Assembly (NCBI RefSeq): GCF_000312525.1
Contig: NZ_HE997451.1
Location: 127,803 to 191,802, forward strand
DNA from: Bartonella florencae
GTDB taxonomy: Bacteria > Pseudomonadota > Alphaproteobacteria > Rhizobiales > Rhizobiaceae
Reading direction: 5' to 3'
Length of the DNA stretch: 64,000 nt
Of the stretch, positions 20,572 to 30,951 are shown in pieces (position 1 is the stretch's first letter; each line of letters begins with the position of its first letter). The position numbers were made by a program, and so were the translations under genes. Under the pieces are notes generated by a model, which saw only the letters and a list, made by a program, of their open reading frames with translations, ran no database searches and was not told the origin of the DNA.

Positions 20572-21533
20572 TCTTTTTCTCCACTTGGCTGCAGACGTGA
20601 AGCCAATAAAGCCTCCATGACAGCCATACGCACAGCAATTCCCATTTCTACTTGTTTATGAATCATACTTTGTGGTCCATCTGCTATGTCAGATGCTATT
20701 TCTACACCACGGTTTATTGGGCCAGGATGCAGAATAATGCAATCATTTTTAGCATAAGCCAAATTTTCTTTATGCAAGCCAAAATAATGAAAATATTCAC
20801 GAATCGATGGAATAAAAGAACCTGTCATACGTTCATGCTGTAAGCGTAGCATCATGACAACATCAGCGCCTTTAAGGCCTTCCTTCATCGTGTTAAAAAC
20901 CTCAACACTCATATTGGAAATTCCTTTGGGTAAGAGTGTAGAAGGGGCAACAACACGAACGCGGGCGCCTAAAGCATTAAGACTAAGGATATTGGACCGC
21001 GCGACACGTGAGTGCAAAATATCTCCACAAATTGCGACCGTTAATCCCTCAATACGACCTTTTGTTCTTTTAATGGTCAGAGCGTCTAAGAGAGCCTGTG
21101 TTGGATGTTCATGAGCACCATCGCCTGCATTAATGACACAACAATTAACTTTTTGTGCTAACAAAGCAGCAGCTCCAGCGCTACTATGGCGAACGACAAG
21201 TATATCTGGCTTCATTGCATTGAGGGTTGTAGCAGTATCAATCAATGTTTCTCCTTTTTTTACAGATGAATTGCCAATGGCCATATTCATCACATTGGCT
21301 CCTAATTGTTTGCCAGCTAATTCAAAAGAAGATTGTGTTCGCGTGGAAGCTTCAAAGAAGAGATTAATTTGAGTTCGTCCATATAAGATCGATTTTGTTT
21401 TATCAATTTTTTTAGAAAAAGTAACATTTGTATCGGCGCGATCAAGCAATGTAGAGAGATCCTGTACACTCAAATCTTTAATACCCAAAAGATGTTGGTG
21501 GGGGAAAAGTGGAAAAAAAATATTTTGAGTCAT
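20568..21533 (-). CDS. pyrB: Aspartate carbamoyltransferase catalytic subunit
   Basis: Condenses carbamoyl phosphate with aspartate in pyrimidine synthesis. 321 residues. Carbamoyl-phosphate-binding motif [15 protein letters not shown] near residue 60, [12 protein letters not shown] near 143, [10 protein letters not shown] near 228 and [13 protein letters not shown] near 273. It ends with a 4-bp overlap with the pyrC' start, and forms a pyrB-pyrC'-plsY-dprA-topA-rnr run on one strand. No pyrI regulatory gene is adjacent, fitting a PyrB-PyrC' complex. Confidence 0.96.
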   Translation of the reverse strand: MTQNIFFPLFPHQHLLGIKDLSVQDLSTLLDRADTNVTFSKKIDKTKSILYGRTQINLFFEASTRTQSSFELAGKQLGANVMNMAIGNSSVKKGETLIDTATTLNAMKPDILVVRHSSAGAAALLAQKVNCCVINAGDGAHEHPTQALLDALTIKRTKGRIEGLTVAICGDILHSRVARSNILSLNALGARVRVVAPSTLLPKGISNMSVEVFNTMKEGLKGADVVMMLRLQHERMTGSFIPSIREYFHYFGLHKENLAYAKNDCIILHPGPINRGVEIASDIADGPQSMIHKQVEMGIAVRMAVMEALLASRLQPSGEKE

Positions 21534-21660
21534 AGCATTCTATTTTATCTCTCTTTAAACAGGTTAAACAAGCATTTGTTTGAATATGATAAATGTTTTT
21601 TAACTGCAAAAAGACAAATAGTCTATGAATAGTCTATGATTTGAATAATGGAATATACCT

Positions 21661-23289
21661 ATGAATGCTGTATCTGCGCAAACTGCTCGTCGAAAAAATG
21701 CATTTCTCAGTGATACGCTGATGTTTCGTATTGCTTCTACTTTGCCTAAATTCTTATTAGCAAGTTTTGAGGAGATAGGAGATTTTGTAGCAAGTCATGA
21801 GGCATGGGAGCTTTCCTGTTTGGCGAATCGTTATCGCCCATTCTTACGCTATAATGATGAATGGGGGCAGCAAGCGGAAAAGCTAGAAATACATTCTTCT
21901 TATCAGGCTCTTCAACAATATTCTAGACAAGCAGGTTTGGTCACTTCGCTTTGGGAAAATTCGACCTCAGAAAACGGAGTACGCTATCAAGCGCGTGCCA
22001 TTCGCTTGGCTTTATCTGCTGGTTTGGAAACAGGACATTTGAATGAGGTTATTATAACAAGTGCGGCTATTGCCGTCTTAATTAGTGATGCTGAGCTTTT
22101 CAAAAAATGGCAAAATATACTCTTATCACGCCAATATGATTTATCCTCAAAGCCTATTCACAGCAAAAAAGCGGCTTCACTGACCTGTGCTTTTGATGAT
22201 GTTAAACAAGGAGAAAAATACGCTTTCAATTTTCCTAGTGTTAAGAAAATTTCTTTTGATGAAAAAATGGGGCGAGATCTCTATCGTTTAGATGTTGTAA
22301 AAACCAATGTTATTAATCCTATAGTGGATGGATATCTTGTGAGTGCAGAGTTAGATGGCCATTTGAGTTGCTTTTTAGTTCCACGTATACAAGAGAATGG
22401 CGCATTAAATGGATCTATTAAAATTCGTCATTTGCTGCGGCGTTCCGGAGAATTTTTAACACCAGAAGGTGTTGTTGATTTTCAAGGGAATTATGGTTGG
22501 CTTTTGGGAAATATTGGAGAAGGACCTAAAGTCATTAAAGATATAGAAACGATGATGCGTTTTGATCAATCTGTTGTATCGGCAGGTGTTTTGCGGGCTG
22601 CACTTCAATTTGGCATAGATTTTTTTCGACAAAAAAGGTCCGATCAGCCTTTGTCACCGCTAACAGAACGTATTTTTGCAGATATTGCTTTGGATATTGC
22701 TGCTGCACAAGCATTGGTTTTGCGTTTAGCACGGGCCTTTGACAATGCTGCAAATGATCGCTCTGAAGCTGCTTTTGCAAGAATTATGACTCCTATTATT
22801 GCTTATCACACAAGCCAATTAGTGGTGCCTATTCTTGGTGAAATTATTGCACAACTTGGCATTGAAAGTTTTGTAGAGGACAATCCATTGTCACAAATGT
22901 TATGTAATAGCCCTGCACGAATTGTGAGAAATATTTCTGCTAATCAATTAGTAAAGGATGCAATTCTCATTGCTGAAAAAGCACCAGGATTGTTCCATAA
23001 ATTGTTAGAAAAAATTGCTCTTGATATTGGTCCAGCAGGCCCACGGGCAATTGAGATCATTAAATCTGCTGTAGAAATGGCATCAGCAAATGAGGGAGCT
23101 GGAAGATTTTTTATTGAACAAGTGGCATATGCAGCTGCAGCTGCATCATTGCGTTCTACAGATATAGAACATGTTGCAAATGCTTATATGGAAAGCCGTC
23201 TTGGTGGGCAATGGAGATCTTCTTACGGAATGCTTATTGCGCGATATAATGCGGGACATTTGCTCAATGTTCTTTATCCATCTATATGA
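21661..23289 (+). CDS. AidB-like acyl-CoA dehydrogenase family protein
   Basis: 542-residue flavoprotein of the acyl-CoA dehydrogenase superfamily, closest in layout to AidB. The C-terminal helical domain shows [18 protein letters not shown] (near 300), [22 protein letters not shown] and [23 protein letters not shown] (near 415-440). The N-terminal and middle parts are divergent from E. coli AidB. AidB proteins bind DNA and respond to alkylation; whether this one does is unknown. Convergent with ruvX, overlapping it by 16 bp at the 3' end. A divergent promoter region separates it from pyrB. Confidence 0.8.
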   Translation: MNAVSAQTARRKNAFLSDTLMFRIASTLPKFLLASFEEIGDFVASHEAWELSCLANRYRPFLRYNDEWGQQAEKLEIHSSYQALQQYSRQAGLVTSLWENSTSENGVRYQARAIRLALSAGLETGHLNEVIITSAAIAVLISDAELFKKWQNILLSRQYDLSSKPIHSKKAASLTCAFDDVKQGEKYAFNFPSVKKISFDEKMGRDLYRLDVVKTNVINPIVDGYLVSAELDGHLSCFLVPRIQENGALNGSIKIRHLLRRSGEFLTPEGVVDFQGNYGWLLGNIGEGPKVIKDIETMMRFDQSVVSAGVLRAALQFGIDFFRQKRSDQPLSPLTERIFADIALDIAAAQALVLRLARAFDNAANDRSEAAFARIMTPIIAYHTSQLVVPILGEIIAQLGIESFVEDNPLSQMLCNSPARIVRNISANQLVKDAILIAEKAPGLFHKLLEKIALDIGPAGPRAIEIIKSAVEMASANEGAGRFFIEQVAYAAAAASLRSTDIEHVANAYMESRLGGQWRSSYGMLIARYNAGHLLNVLYPSI

Positions 23290-23753
23290 TGAAGGCTTCG
23301 AATCCTATTGAGAGCACCTTGCAATATGAAAGCAGCTGCAGCCGAATCAATACGGTTTGCTCTTTTAGCACGTGATACGTCCATTTCTAGAAGAGTGCGT
23401 TCTGCGGCACTTGTTGATAAGCGTTCATCCCAAAAAATAAATGGAATTTCTGTAAGTGTTTTCATATTGCTTACAAAAGTTCTGGTTGCCTGAGCACGAG
23501 GACCACTACTTCCATTCATGTTAAGAGGTAAGCCAATGACAATTGCTCCTACGTTTTCACGATCAAAAATTTTTATAAGTGTATGGGCATCTTCCATAAA
23601 TTTTTTTCGCTGTAATACAGGACGCGGATTTGCAAAAGTCAACCCCATATCAGAAATTGCAATTCCGATAGTTTTTGTGCCCAAATCTAAACCTGCTATT
23701 GTTTGGCTAGGCAAGAGATGTATTATAATTTCATTTATGTTAATAACACTCAT
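23274..23753 (-). CDS. ruvX: Putative pre-16S rRNA nuclease / Holliday junction resolvase-like (YqgF)
   Basis: 159-residue RNase H-fold protein. The first catalytic aspartate is in [16 protein letters not shown], the family motif [20 protein letters not shown] is near residue 75, and the last acidic site [17 protein letters not shown] is near 108, with [17 protein letters not shown] at the end. The family is implicated in maturation of the 16S rRNA 5' end. The 3' end overlaps the convergent AidB-like gene by 16 bp. Confidence 0.93.
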   Translation of the reverse strand: MSVININEIIIHLLPSQTIAGLDLGTKTIGIAISDMGLTFANPRPVLQRKKFMEDAHTLIKIFDRENVGAIVIGLPLNMNGSSGPRAQATRTFVSNMKTLTEIPFIFWDERLSTSAAERTLLEMDVSRAKRANRIDSAAAAFILQGALNRIRSLHHIDG

Positions 23754-23887
23754 GGGATTGATATTTAAGTCTTTTTAGTATTTCCTGTTCATAGTTCTAT
23801 TTTATTTGCCTTATCAACATTCTTGCGTTTGCAAACGCAGCCTTGTATAGCCAGTAAGTAAATATCAAAAAAGCAGAAAGGCACAGT

Positions 23888-24175
23888 ATGTCTGTTGATC
23901 AAGAAACAGTCAAGCGGGTGGCACATTTAGCGCGTATTGCTGTCCATGATGATGAAGTACAACGTATGACAAAAGAACTCAATGTCATTTTAGGTTTTGT
24001 TGAACAATTAAATGAAGTCGATGTTGGGAATGTTGAACCCTTAACATCCGTGATACCAATGACTTTACGAATGCGTGAAGATAATATCACAGATGGTGAT
24101 AAAGCAGCAGATATTGTAGCAAATGCACCTGTTACGGAAGAAAACTTTTTTCTTGTCCCAAAAGTCGTTGAGTAA
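23888..24175 (+). CDS. gatC: Asp-tRNA(Asn)/Glu-tRNA(Gln) amidotransferase subunit C
   Basis: 95-residue small subunit that stabilises the GatCAB amidotransferase, which converts Glu-tRNA(Gln) (and Asp-tRNA(Asn)) to the amidated form. Conserved start region [15 protein letters not shown] and the central [17 protein letters not shown] are typical. AGAAAGG sits before the ATG. gatA follows after about 32 bp; gatB is not in the window. Confidence 0.96.
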   Translation: MSVDQETVKRVAHLARIAVHDDEVQRMTKELNVILGFVEQLNEVDVGNVEPLTSVIPMTLRMREDNITDGDKAADIVANAPVTEENFFLVPKVVE

Positions 24176-24207
24176 TTTTTAATATTTTAAAAAGCTTGAG
24201 AACCAAT

Positions 24208-25692
24208 ATGACCGATTTAACAACATTCACAATTGCACAGGCTCGTGATGCTCTCATAAATAAAGAATTCACAGCAACGGAATTGACAGAATCTTATTTA
24301 AAAGCAATTGAACTGGCTAATCCAACTTTGAACGCTTATGTAGCAATAACAGCAGAACAAGCAAGAAAAATGGCTGTTGAATCAGAGTGCCGTTTGGCGA
24401 AAGGGCAGGGGAGACTTTTAGAAGGAATTCCACTAGGAATTAAGGATCTTTTTGCAACATGTGGTGTTCATACGCAAGCTTGTTCTCATATTCTTGATCA
24501 TTTTAAACCGCATTATGAATCAACAGTGACCGCTAATTTATGGCAAGATGGAGCCGTTATGTTAGGGAAGCTTAATATGGATGAATTTGCTATGGGTTCC
24601 TCCAATGAGACATCATATTATGGCCCAGTTATAAGCCCATGGAGAAAAAAAGGTTCCCATGAAAAGCTTGTGCCGGGTGGTTCTTCAGGTGGTTCTGCAG
24701 CTGCTGTTGCAGCAGGTCTTTGTGCTGGTGCAACAGCAACAGATACAGGTGGTTCAATACGCCAACCTGCAGCATTCACTGGGACGGTCGGGATTAAACC
24801 AACTTATGGACGTTGTTCACGGTGGGGAACTATAGCTTTTGCCTCATCACTTGATCAAGCAGGGCCCATAGGGCGGGATGTGCGCGATTGTGCTATCTTA
24901 CTTCAATCCATGGCTTCTTTTGATGAAAAAGATTCTACTTCCGTGAATTTACCGGTTCCAAATTATGAAAGTTACCTTGGTCAATCAATCAAAGGAATGA
25001 AAATTGGTATTCCAAAAGAATATCATATGGAAGGAATGTCTCCTGAGATTATTGAGCTTTGGCAAAAGGGCATGAATTGGCTAAAAGAAGCGGGTGCTGA
25101 AATACACGATATTTCATTACCCCATACAAAATATGCTTTACCTGCCTATTATATTGTCGCTCCTGCAGAAGCATCTTCTAATTTAGCGCGTTATGATGGT
25201 GTCCGTTTTGGTTTACGTATACCAGGAAAAGATGTCATTGAAATGTATGAAAATACCCGTTCAGTGGGTTTTGGTGATGAAGTTAAACGGCGTATTTTGG
25301 TTGGTACTTATGTTCTCTCCTCAGGTTATTATGATGCTTATTATCTTAAAGCACAAAAAGTACGAACACTCGTAAAGCGTGATTTTGATCAATGTTTTGC
25401 CTCTGGCGTTGATGCTATCCTCACACCTGCAACACCAACACCAGCATTTGGTATTGCTGATGAAAGAATTAAAAATGATGCTGTAGCGATGTATCTCAAT
25501 GATATTTTTACTGTACCAGTTAATATGGCTGGTTTACCAGGGATCTCTATTCCTGCTGGTCTCTCATCAAATGGCTTACCATTAGGATTACAATTGATTG
25601 GTAAGCCTTTTGCTGAAGAAGTTATTTTTCAAATAGCATACATTATAGAACAAGCTGCTGGGACGTTCAGCGCTGAAAAGTGGTGGATATAA
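24208..25692 (+). CDS. gatA: Asp-tRNA(Asn)/Glu-tRNA(Gln) amidotransferase subunit A
   Basis: Amidase subunit releasing ammonia from glutamine for tRNA amidation. 494 residues from the ATG at 24208; a TTG four codons earlier is in frame but less likely. The amidase signature with the Ser-cisSer-Lys triad is complete: [10 protein letters not shown] (Lys near 79), [14 protein letters not shown] (near 153) and [14 protein letters not shown] (nucleophilic Ser near 178). TPTPAFGI and [14 protein letters not shown] mark the C-terminal part. A strong bidirectional terminator follows. Confidence 0.96.
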   Translation: MTDLTTFTIAQARDALINKEFTATELTESYLKAIELANPTLNAYVAITAEQARKMAVESECRLAKGQGRLLEGIPLGIKDLFATCGVHTQACSHILDHFKPHYESTVTANLWQDGAVMLGKLNMDEFAMGSSNETSYYGPVISPWRKKGSHEKLVPGGSSGGSAAAVAAGLCAGATATDTGGSIRQPAAFTGTVGIKPTYGRCSRWGTIAFASSLDQAGPIGRDVRDCAILLQSMASFDEKDSTSVNLPVPNYESYLGQSIKGMKIGIPKEYHMEGMSPEIIELWQKGMNWLKEAGAEIHDISLPHTKYALPAYYIVAPAEASSNLARYDGVRFGLRIPGKDVIEMYENTRSVGFGDEVKRRILVGTYVLSSGYYDAYYLKAQKVRTLVKRDFDQCFASGVDAILTPATPTPAFGIADERIKNDAVAMYLNDIFTVPVNMAGLPGISIPAGLSSNGLPLGLQLIGKPFAEEVIFQIAYIIEQAAGTFSAEKWWI

Positions 25693-25713
25693 ACACAAAA
25701 AAAATCCACTTAA

Positions 25714-25749
25714 AAAAAGCATTCCTCTTTATACTAGAGGAATGCTTTT
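25714..25749. terminator. Bidirectional terminator between gatA and livF
   Basis: AAAAAGCATTCCTC pairs with GAGGAATGCTTTT around a TTTATACTA loop. A-rich on one flank and T-rich on the other, it can stop transcription arriving from gatA (plus) and from livF (minus), which converge here. Confidence 0.85.
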
Positions 25750-25789
25750 GAGAAGAATAAACTGCTAATTTTTAAACGTTCTGTATTTT

Positions 25790-26500
25790 TCATCCACCAA
25801 GATATGCTTCTTTAACACGTGGATCCGAAAGCATGCTTTTACCTTCACCATGAAATAAAACACGTCCTACCTCTAAAATATAAGCATAATCAGCAATGGA
25901 AAGTGCTGCAAATGCATTTTGTTCAATAAGAAGAACAGTTTTTCCCATATCATTAATTTTCCGGATAATCGAAAAAAGTTCCTTTACAAGAAGTGGTGCT
26001 AGCCCCAGAGAGGGTTCATCTAATATTATCATATCAGGATTGCTCATAAGCGCACGGCCTACAGCCAGCATTTGTTGTTCCCCACCTGACATTGTACCCC
26101 CCAATTGTTTTGCTCTTTCACGCAAGCGCGGGAAAAGCTCAAATATCCATTCAATATCGCGTGCAATTCCAGATTTATCATGACGAATATAAGCACCTAG
26201 ATGGAGATTCTCTAAAACAGTGAAATGGGGCATAATGCGACGTCCTTCAGGACTAAGTGCAATCCCTAATTGCAAAATTTTTTCTGGTGACTTTTTAATA
26301 ATTGATTCACCTTTATAGCTAATCTCTCCATAAACAGATTGATTAAGTCCTGTAATAGAGCGCACAATACTGCTTTTTCCTGCTCCATTGGCACCTATCA
26401 AAGTGACTATACTTCCTTTTTTTATAGACAGAGAAAGATTTTGGATAGCTTTAATGGCACCATAATGAACGTGAAGATTTTTAATTTTAAGAATATCCAT
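25790..26500 (-). CDS. livF: Branched-chain amino-acid type ABC transporter ATP-binding protein LivF
   Basis: 236 residues from the ATG at 26500 (MDILKIKNLHVHYG); the frame is open 28 codons further but runs into livG. Walker A is GANGAGKSS near residue 37, the signature MSGGEQQML near 134, Walker B MIILDEPSLGLAP near 153, with the switch histidine position occupied by Gln in LLIEQNA, as usual in LivF. Cytosolic ATPase partner of the LivHM permease. Its start overlaps the livG reading frame by 14 bp. Confidence 0.93.
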   Translation of the reverse strand: MDILKIKNLHVHYGAIKAIQNLSLSIKKGSIVTLIGANGAGKSSIVRSITGLNQSVYGEISYKGESIIKKSPEKILQLGIALSPEGRRIMPHFTVLENLHLGAYIRHDKSGIARDIEWIFELFPRLRERAKQLGGTMSGGEQQMLAVGRALMSNPDMIILDEPSLGLAPLLVKELFSIIRKINDMGKTVLLIEQNAFAALSIADYAYILEVGRVLFHGEGKSMLSDPRVKEAYLGG

Positions 26501-27268
26501 AAACATCTCCGCCAAGATAAGCTTCAATAACTTTAGGGTTGTTACGAATTTCATCTGGTGTGCCATTGGCAATGCAACAACCATGCTCCATTACAATAAT
26601 ATATTGGCAAAGCCCCATAACAACTTTCATATCGTGTTCAATAAGCAGAATTGTAAGATCAAAGTCTTTTTGCACTTTTGCTATGAATTTCCTGAGATCT
26701 TCACTTTCCTGTGGATTCATACCAGCAACCGGTTCATCAAGAAGAAGCAATTTTGGCTTTGTTGCTAACGCGCGCGCAATTTCTAAACGTCGTTGCACTC
26801 CATAGGGCAGAGACGTTGCTGGTTGATTGGCAAGGTGATCAAGTTTGAGTCTTTCAAGAAGCTCTATTGCATTTTTATAAATTTCTTTTTTTCTTTTACT
26901 GCTTTTGGGAAAAACAGAGCTGAAGAAAACCATGGATGTTTTTGCCGAACATGCGCACCCACCATAACATTTTGTAAGACTGTCAGACCTGCAAAAAGAC
27001 GAATATTTTGAAATGTTCGTGCAATATGGCGTCGACAGATAATATAAGGAGGAGCTCCAGAAAGTTTTTCTTCATCAAGCAGAATGGTTCCACTTGTGGG
27101 GGCATAAAAGCCAGAAATCATATTAAAAACTGTTGTTTTTCCAGCGCCATTGGGACCAATTAATCCAGTAATGGTTCCTCGCTTAATTGCCATATTAATA
27201 TTATTAACAGCAACTAAACCACCAAAACGCATTACAATATCATTGAGTGAAAGGATAGTGTCGTTCAT
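26487..27268 (-). pseudogene. livG: livG with an A7-tract frameshift (ABC ATPase LivG)
   Basis: The second liv ATPase is split into two frames. Frame one (27268 to 26867) encodes the start through Walker A GPNGAGKTT (residues 38-46) and stops after residue 134. The -1 frame continues to 26487 with the signature region LPYGVQRRLEIARAL and Walker B LLLLDEPVAGMNP. The switch is at an A7 tract (minus strand of 26886-26892). Zero-frame codons are GAA AAA AAG, so the tract forms A-AAA-AAG, the classical bacterial -1 slippery heptamer. One more A, or a -1 slip at codons 127-128, yields a normal protein of about 260 residues. Reading options: recent inactivation, sequencing error, or rescue by slippage. 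Confidence 0.85.
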
Positions 27269-28323
27269 AGCTTTCCCTCAGTATTAGAGAGCTTCTTGCG
27301 TGTTAAAAAGTGATAAATTCCATTCCATGAGAATTCACGTTGTCCCAACAAACCTTTTCTCCAAAATAAGATAATAACGAGCAATAAAAGAGAAAAAATA
27401 ATCATCCGGAGTCCTGGTGTCTCTGGAATATGTATAAAACCTAAGTCAAACGGACTTTCAATAATACGAAGCCATTCAAGCATGACTGTAATAATAATGC
27501 TGCCAATAATGCTTCCTGTAATTGAGCCAAGACCACCGGCAACAACAATCATCAAAATATTAAAAGTGAGCAGAAAGTTGAACATTTTGGGATCGATCGT
27601 AGAAATAAGAGCAGCCATCAATGCTCCTCCTACACCTGCAAAAAATGCACCGACAGTAAAGGAAAAACTACGGTAAAAAAAAGCATTAATTCCCATGGTT
27701 TTTGCAGCAATTTCATCATCACGAATAGCACGCAGTACGTTACCAGTATTGCTTCGCAGTAAGAGAACAATAAAGAGAACTGTAAATGCTAACCAACCAT
27801 AGTTCCACCATAATGTTGCTTCTTGAGGAATTCCTTTAATTCCCAAAGAGCCATTTGTTAACGAGGTAGCATTTGTAATAACAATACGGATAATTTCTGC
27901 AAATCCTAATGTTGCAATTCCAAGATAATCACCACCAAGACGCAATATTGGCAGAGCAACCAATAAACCTACAACTGCAGCACATAAACCACTTACAACA
28001 ACAGTGAGAAAAAAAGGTAACTGCAAGTGATATAATGGTTCAGCTATAGGTTCAAGAATCCACATCATTTCTTTTTGTTCGGGGGAAAGAAGTAAAATTG
28101 CGCAGACATAAGCACCAATAGCCATAAAACCAGCATGTCCGAGAGAAAACATTCCAGTAAAACCATAAATCAAATTAAGCGAAATTGCCAATATCGCATT
28201 AATAGCAACAAGATTGATGATACGAAGTGTGTAATCATTAAAATGGTTATCAGCATAAAACAAAAAACCGATAAGAACTAAAATACTGACGCACGATAAA
28301 AACGTTGTTGCTGATTTTCCCAT
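27265..28323 (-). CDS. livM: Branched-chain amino-acid type ABC transporter permease LivM
   Basis: 352-residue inner-membrane permease with about nine hydrophobic helices. The family motifs ISLNLIYGFTGMFSLGHAGFMAIGAY (residues about 45-70, here shown in part) and LRLGGDYLGIATLGFAEIIRI near 128 are present, with RAIRDDEIAAKTMGIN as the cytoplasmic coupling loop near 195. Overlaps livG by 4 bp (ATGA) and abuts livH by one base (TAATG), so the genes are translationally coupled. Confidence 0.93.
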   Translation of the reverse strand: MGKSATTFLSCVSILVLIGFLFYADNHFNDYTLRIINLVAINAILAISLNLIYGFTGMFSLGHAGFMAIGAYVCAILLLSPEQKEMMWILEPIAEPLYHLQLPFFLTVVVSGLCAAVVGLLVALPILRLGGDYLGIATLGFAEIIRIVITNATSLTNGSLGIKGIPQEATLWWNYGWLAFTVLFIVLLLRSNTGNVLRAIRDDEIAAKTMGINAFFYRSFSFTVGAFFAGVGGALMAALISTIDPKMFNFLLTFNILMIVVAGGLGSITGSIIGSIIITVMLEWLRIIESPFDLGFIHIPETPGLRMIIFSLLLLVIILFWRKGLLGQREFSWNGIYHFLTRKKLSNTEGKL

Positions 28324-29393
28324 TAGATTTTCTCCTGACTTTTTTTACCCATTAAGCCCGTGGGCATTATCAATAAAATCAGAATTAATAAAATAAAAGC
28401 GAAGGCATCTCTATAGCCAGATAATGCAGGAAAGAATGCGATAATCATAATTTCAATAAATCCGAGCAATAATCCCCCTAACATTGCTCCTGGAATTGAA
28501 CCGATACCTCCAATAACAGCGGCAATAAATGCTTTAAGCCCTGGAAGAACGCCCATATAAGGATGAATTTGAGGATAACGCAGTGACCACATAATACCCG
28601 CGATAGCGGCAAGTGCTGAGCCTATTCCAAATGTAAATGCAATGACTTTATTGACAGAGACGCCCATCAAACGTGTTGTTTCAATATCATGGGAGATTGC
28701 ACGCATAGCAAGACCAGGTTTTGTTTTGTGGATAATCCACAGCAGCGAAATAATAAGAATAAACGAAACAATAGGAACAATAAGAGACATGGGAGCAATC
28801 CTAATGACTTTGTCTGCTTCTAAATGCCATAAGAATGGTTTTACAAGAAAATCTGGCTGTTTTACACCTTTTGGAACACCGCTAAAGAGTACGGTTGCAA
28901 GATTTTCAATAAAAAAGGAAACACCTATTGCGCCGATAAGTGCCGAGATACGCGGAGCATGGCGAAGAGGTTTATAAGCAAATTGATCAACAATAATTCC
29001 CACTGCACTTGTAATAAAAATGGAAAAACAAAGAGCTAAAACCCAGATCGGTGTAAAATCTTGTGGGGAAATTTTAAAATAATAAACAAATCCTAACGCA
29101 AGAATTAAAAAAATAGCAATCCAATAAATTGAAGGGCGCCTTTTGAAACCTATGAACACCGAATAATAGATGAGAACAGCAAGCAACAAAAGAAGAATTG
29201 CCGCCCAAGCAGGCATAAAACTGATGGTGGAAAAGAAAACAAAATATGCTCCCAACATAAAGATGTCGCCGTGAGCAAAATTAATGAGTCTCAATATACC
29301 ATAGACCATGGTGTAACCAATAGCGATCAGTCCATAAAGAGATCCCAATGCCAGTGCATTAAAAAAATACTGGATGAACATTTCAGTGCTCAT
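28323..29393 (-). CDS. livH: Branched-chain amino-acid type ABC transporter permease LivH
   Basis: 356-residue permease. N-terminal GLIAIGYTMVYGILRLINFA and HGDIFMLGAYF, then an extra hydrophobic stretch around 60-110 that makes it longer than E. coli LivH, as in many alphaproteobacteria. The coupling loop RAISHDIETTRLMGVSVN is near 235, and GGIGSIPGAMLGGLLLG near 300. Forms the membrane channel with LivM. It lies 115 bp downstream of the binding-protein gene, across a hairpin. Confidence 0.93.
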   Translation of the reverse strand: MSTEMFIQYFFNALALGSLYGLIAIGYTMVYGILRLINFAHGDIFMLGAYFVFFSTISFMPAWAAILLLLLAVLIYYSVFIGFKRRPSIYWIAIFLILALGFVYYFKISPQDFTPIWVLALCFSIFITSAVGIIVDQFAYKPLRHAPRISALIGAIGVSFFIENLATVLFSGVPKGVKQPDFLVKPFLWHLEADKVIRIAPMSLIVPIVSFILIISLLWIIHKTKPGLAMRAISHDIETTRLMGVSVNKVIAFTFGIGSALAAIAGIMWSLRYPQIHPYMGVLPGLKAFIAAVIGGIGSIPGAMLGGLLLGFIEIMIIAFFPALSGYRDAFAFILLILILLIMPTGLMGKKSQEKI

Positions 29394-29450
29394 CTCTCAT
29401 CCTTCCACATTTGTTAATTCATATAGGACAAAACAAGAAATTTTTAGACT

Positions 29451-29477
29451 TTAGTTGAGGAAAAAATCCTCAACTAA
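29451..29477 (-). terminator. Hairpin between livK and livH (partial terminator)
   Basis: Perfect 11-bp inverted repeat (TTAGTTGAGGA and its complement) with a five-base loop, 32 bp after the livK stop on the minus strand. The downstream flank reads AGTCTAAAAATTTC rather than a pure T run, so partial attenuation or mRNA 3'-end protection is more likely than full termination. Such a hairpin is common where a binding protein is made in excess over its permease. Confidence 0.6.
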
Positions 29478-29508
29478 TTCTTGTATTTTGATTAATAAAA
29501 CGCTCACT

Positions 29509-30642
29509 TTAAAAAGCAGGTTTAACTTCCTCTAAATAGACACGTTTTCCATCCTTTATTTCAATTATACCAATAGGAATTTTAGGATTATGATTTTCAT
29601 CCATAGACATATTGCCAAAAGGCGTTTGAAAATCTTTTAACTGGCTAAGTGCAATGGTAATTTTTTCACGATCAGCACTGCCAGCATTTTCAATAGCTTT
29701 CATAAACATCATATAACTCGTGTAACCCAAAACAGAATTGATATTTGGTTCTTTATCAGGATAAGCTGCTCTCCACTCATTTGTGAATTCCTGTGCAGCT
29801 GCTGACATATTTGGCATGTCTTCACTGTAGGGAAGGGTCGTATGTAAAAAACCTTCAGCAGCTTTTCCTGCAATTGCAATAGTTTCAGGATTATCCATAG
29901 CATCTCCACCCATGATTTTAAACTTTGCACCTAATTCGCGTGCTTGTTTCATGATGATGGCACCTTCAGAAAAATAAGATGGAATAAATAAGACATCAGG
30001 TTCTTGTGCTATAATCTGTGTAAGAACTGCTGAAAAATCCTGATCTCCAGAATTATAGTTCAAATTGGAGATAACCTCGCCACCTAATTTTTTGAAGGCA
30101 CGTGTGAAATAACTAGCAAGGCCAATCGCATAATCGCTCGATATATCCTTAAGGATAGCTGCTTTTTTTGCATGTAAATTTTGGCTCACATAAGTTGCGA
30201 TGCCTATACCTTGATAGGAATCAATAAAGCAAGTGCGGAAGTAATATTTTTTACCCTGTGTAACAAGTGGACTTGTTGAAGACGTCGCAATACTTGGAGT
30301 TTTTGCCTTTTCAGATATTTCTCCACCAGCCAATGAGAGTGAAGAGCCATAACTACCAATGATTCCATTCACCTTTTCACTTGCAGTTAAACGCATAACA
30401 GCATTTGCAGCTTCTACTTTATCAGACTTATTATCAATAATAATAAGTTCCACTTTACGCCCTAATATCTCTGGAACTTTTTTATGTGCCAACTCTATAC
30501 CTCTAATTTCAAGCTGGCCTCCAAATGCATTTTGACCACTTAATGGGAGGTAAACACCAATTTTAATAGGTTCACTCGCATAGACATTTGCTACAAGTGC
30601 CATGACAGCTGCGAGCGTAGTAAGGATTCTCTTCAATTGCAT
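29509..30642 (-). CDS. livK: ABC transporter substrate-binding protein, branched-chain amino-acid type
   Basis: 377-residue periplasmic-binding-fold type I protein. A signal peptide (residues 1-22, ending VYASE) is followed by IKIGVYLPLSGQNAFGGQ. IDNKSDKVEAANAVMRLTASEKV and GSYGSSLSLAGGEISEKAKTP (each quoted in part as landmarks) are typical of Leu/Ile/Val or amide binding proteins. The ligand cannot be fixed from sequence. First gene of the liv operon, with AAGGAAAG before the start. Confidence 0.9.
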   Translation of the reverse strand: MQLKRILTTLAAVMALVANVYASEPIKIGVYLPLSGQNAFGGQLEIRGIELAHKKVPEILGRKVELIIIDNKSDKVEAANAVMRLTASEKVNGIIGSYGSSLSLAGGEISEKAKTPSIATSSTSPLVTQGKKYYFRTCFIDSYQGIGIATYVSQNLHAKKAAILKDISSDYAIGLASYFTRAFKKLGGEVISNLNYNSGDQDFSAVLTQIIAQEPDVLFIPSYFSEGAIIMKQARELGAKFKIMGGDAMDNPETIAIAGKAAEGFLHTTLPYSEDMPNMSAAAQEFTNEWRAAYPDKEPNINSVLGYTSYMMFMKAIENAGSADREKITIALSQLKDFQTPFGNMSMDENHNPKIPIGIIEIKDGKRVYLEEVKPAF

Positions 30643-30951
30643 TATGCACTTTCCTTAAATTAGTTGTGATTTTTGCACTTTATCTTGAACCTCTTCATCA
30701 TGCAAGTTACACATTCATGAAAATATCATTGTGTGAAAAACCTGTTATATAATTTCTTGAGTGCTTGCTGTAAGATATTGGAGTATAGGATCAGACATTT
30801 TTGTCAATATTTATGTTGATATTAACATTAAGGGATACGACAATATGGGGAAATCTTATCTTGGGGCTTGCGTGTTGAGGCAAGAGCAATGTTTACTTAA
30901 AAGCAGAGAATCAATATTCGTAAATTTAGAGCTACAGGATCACGTTTTATT

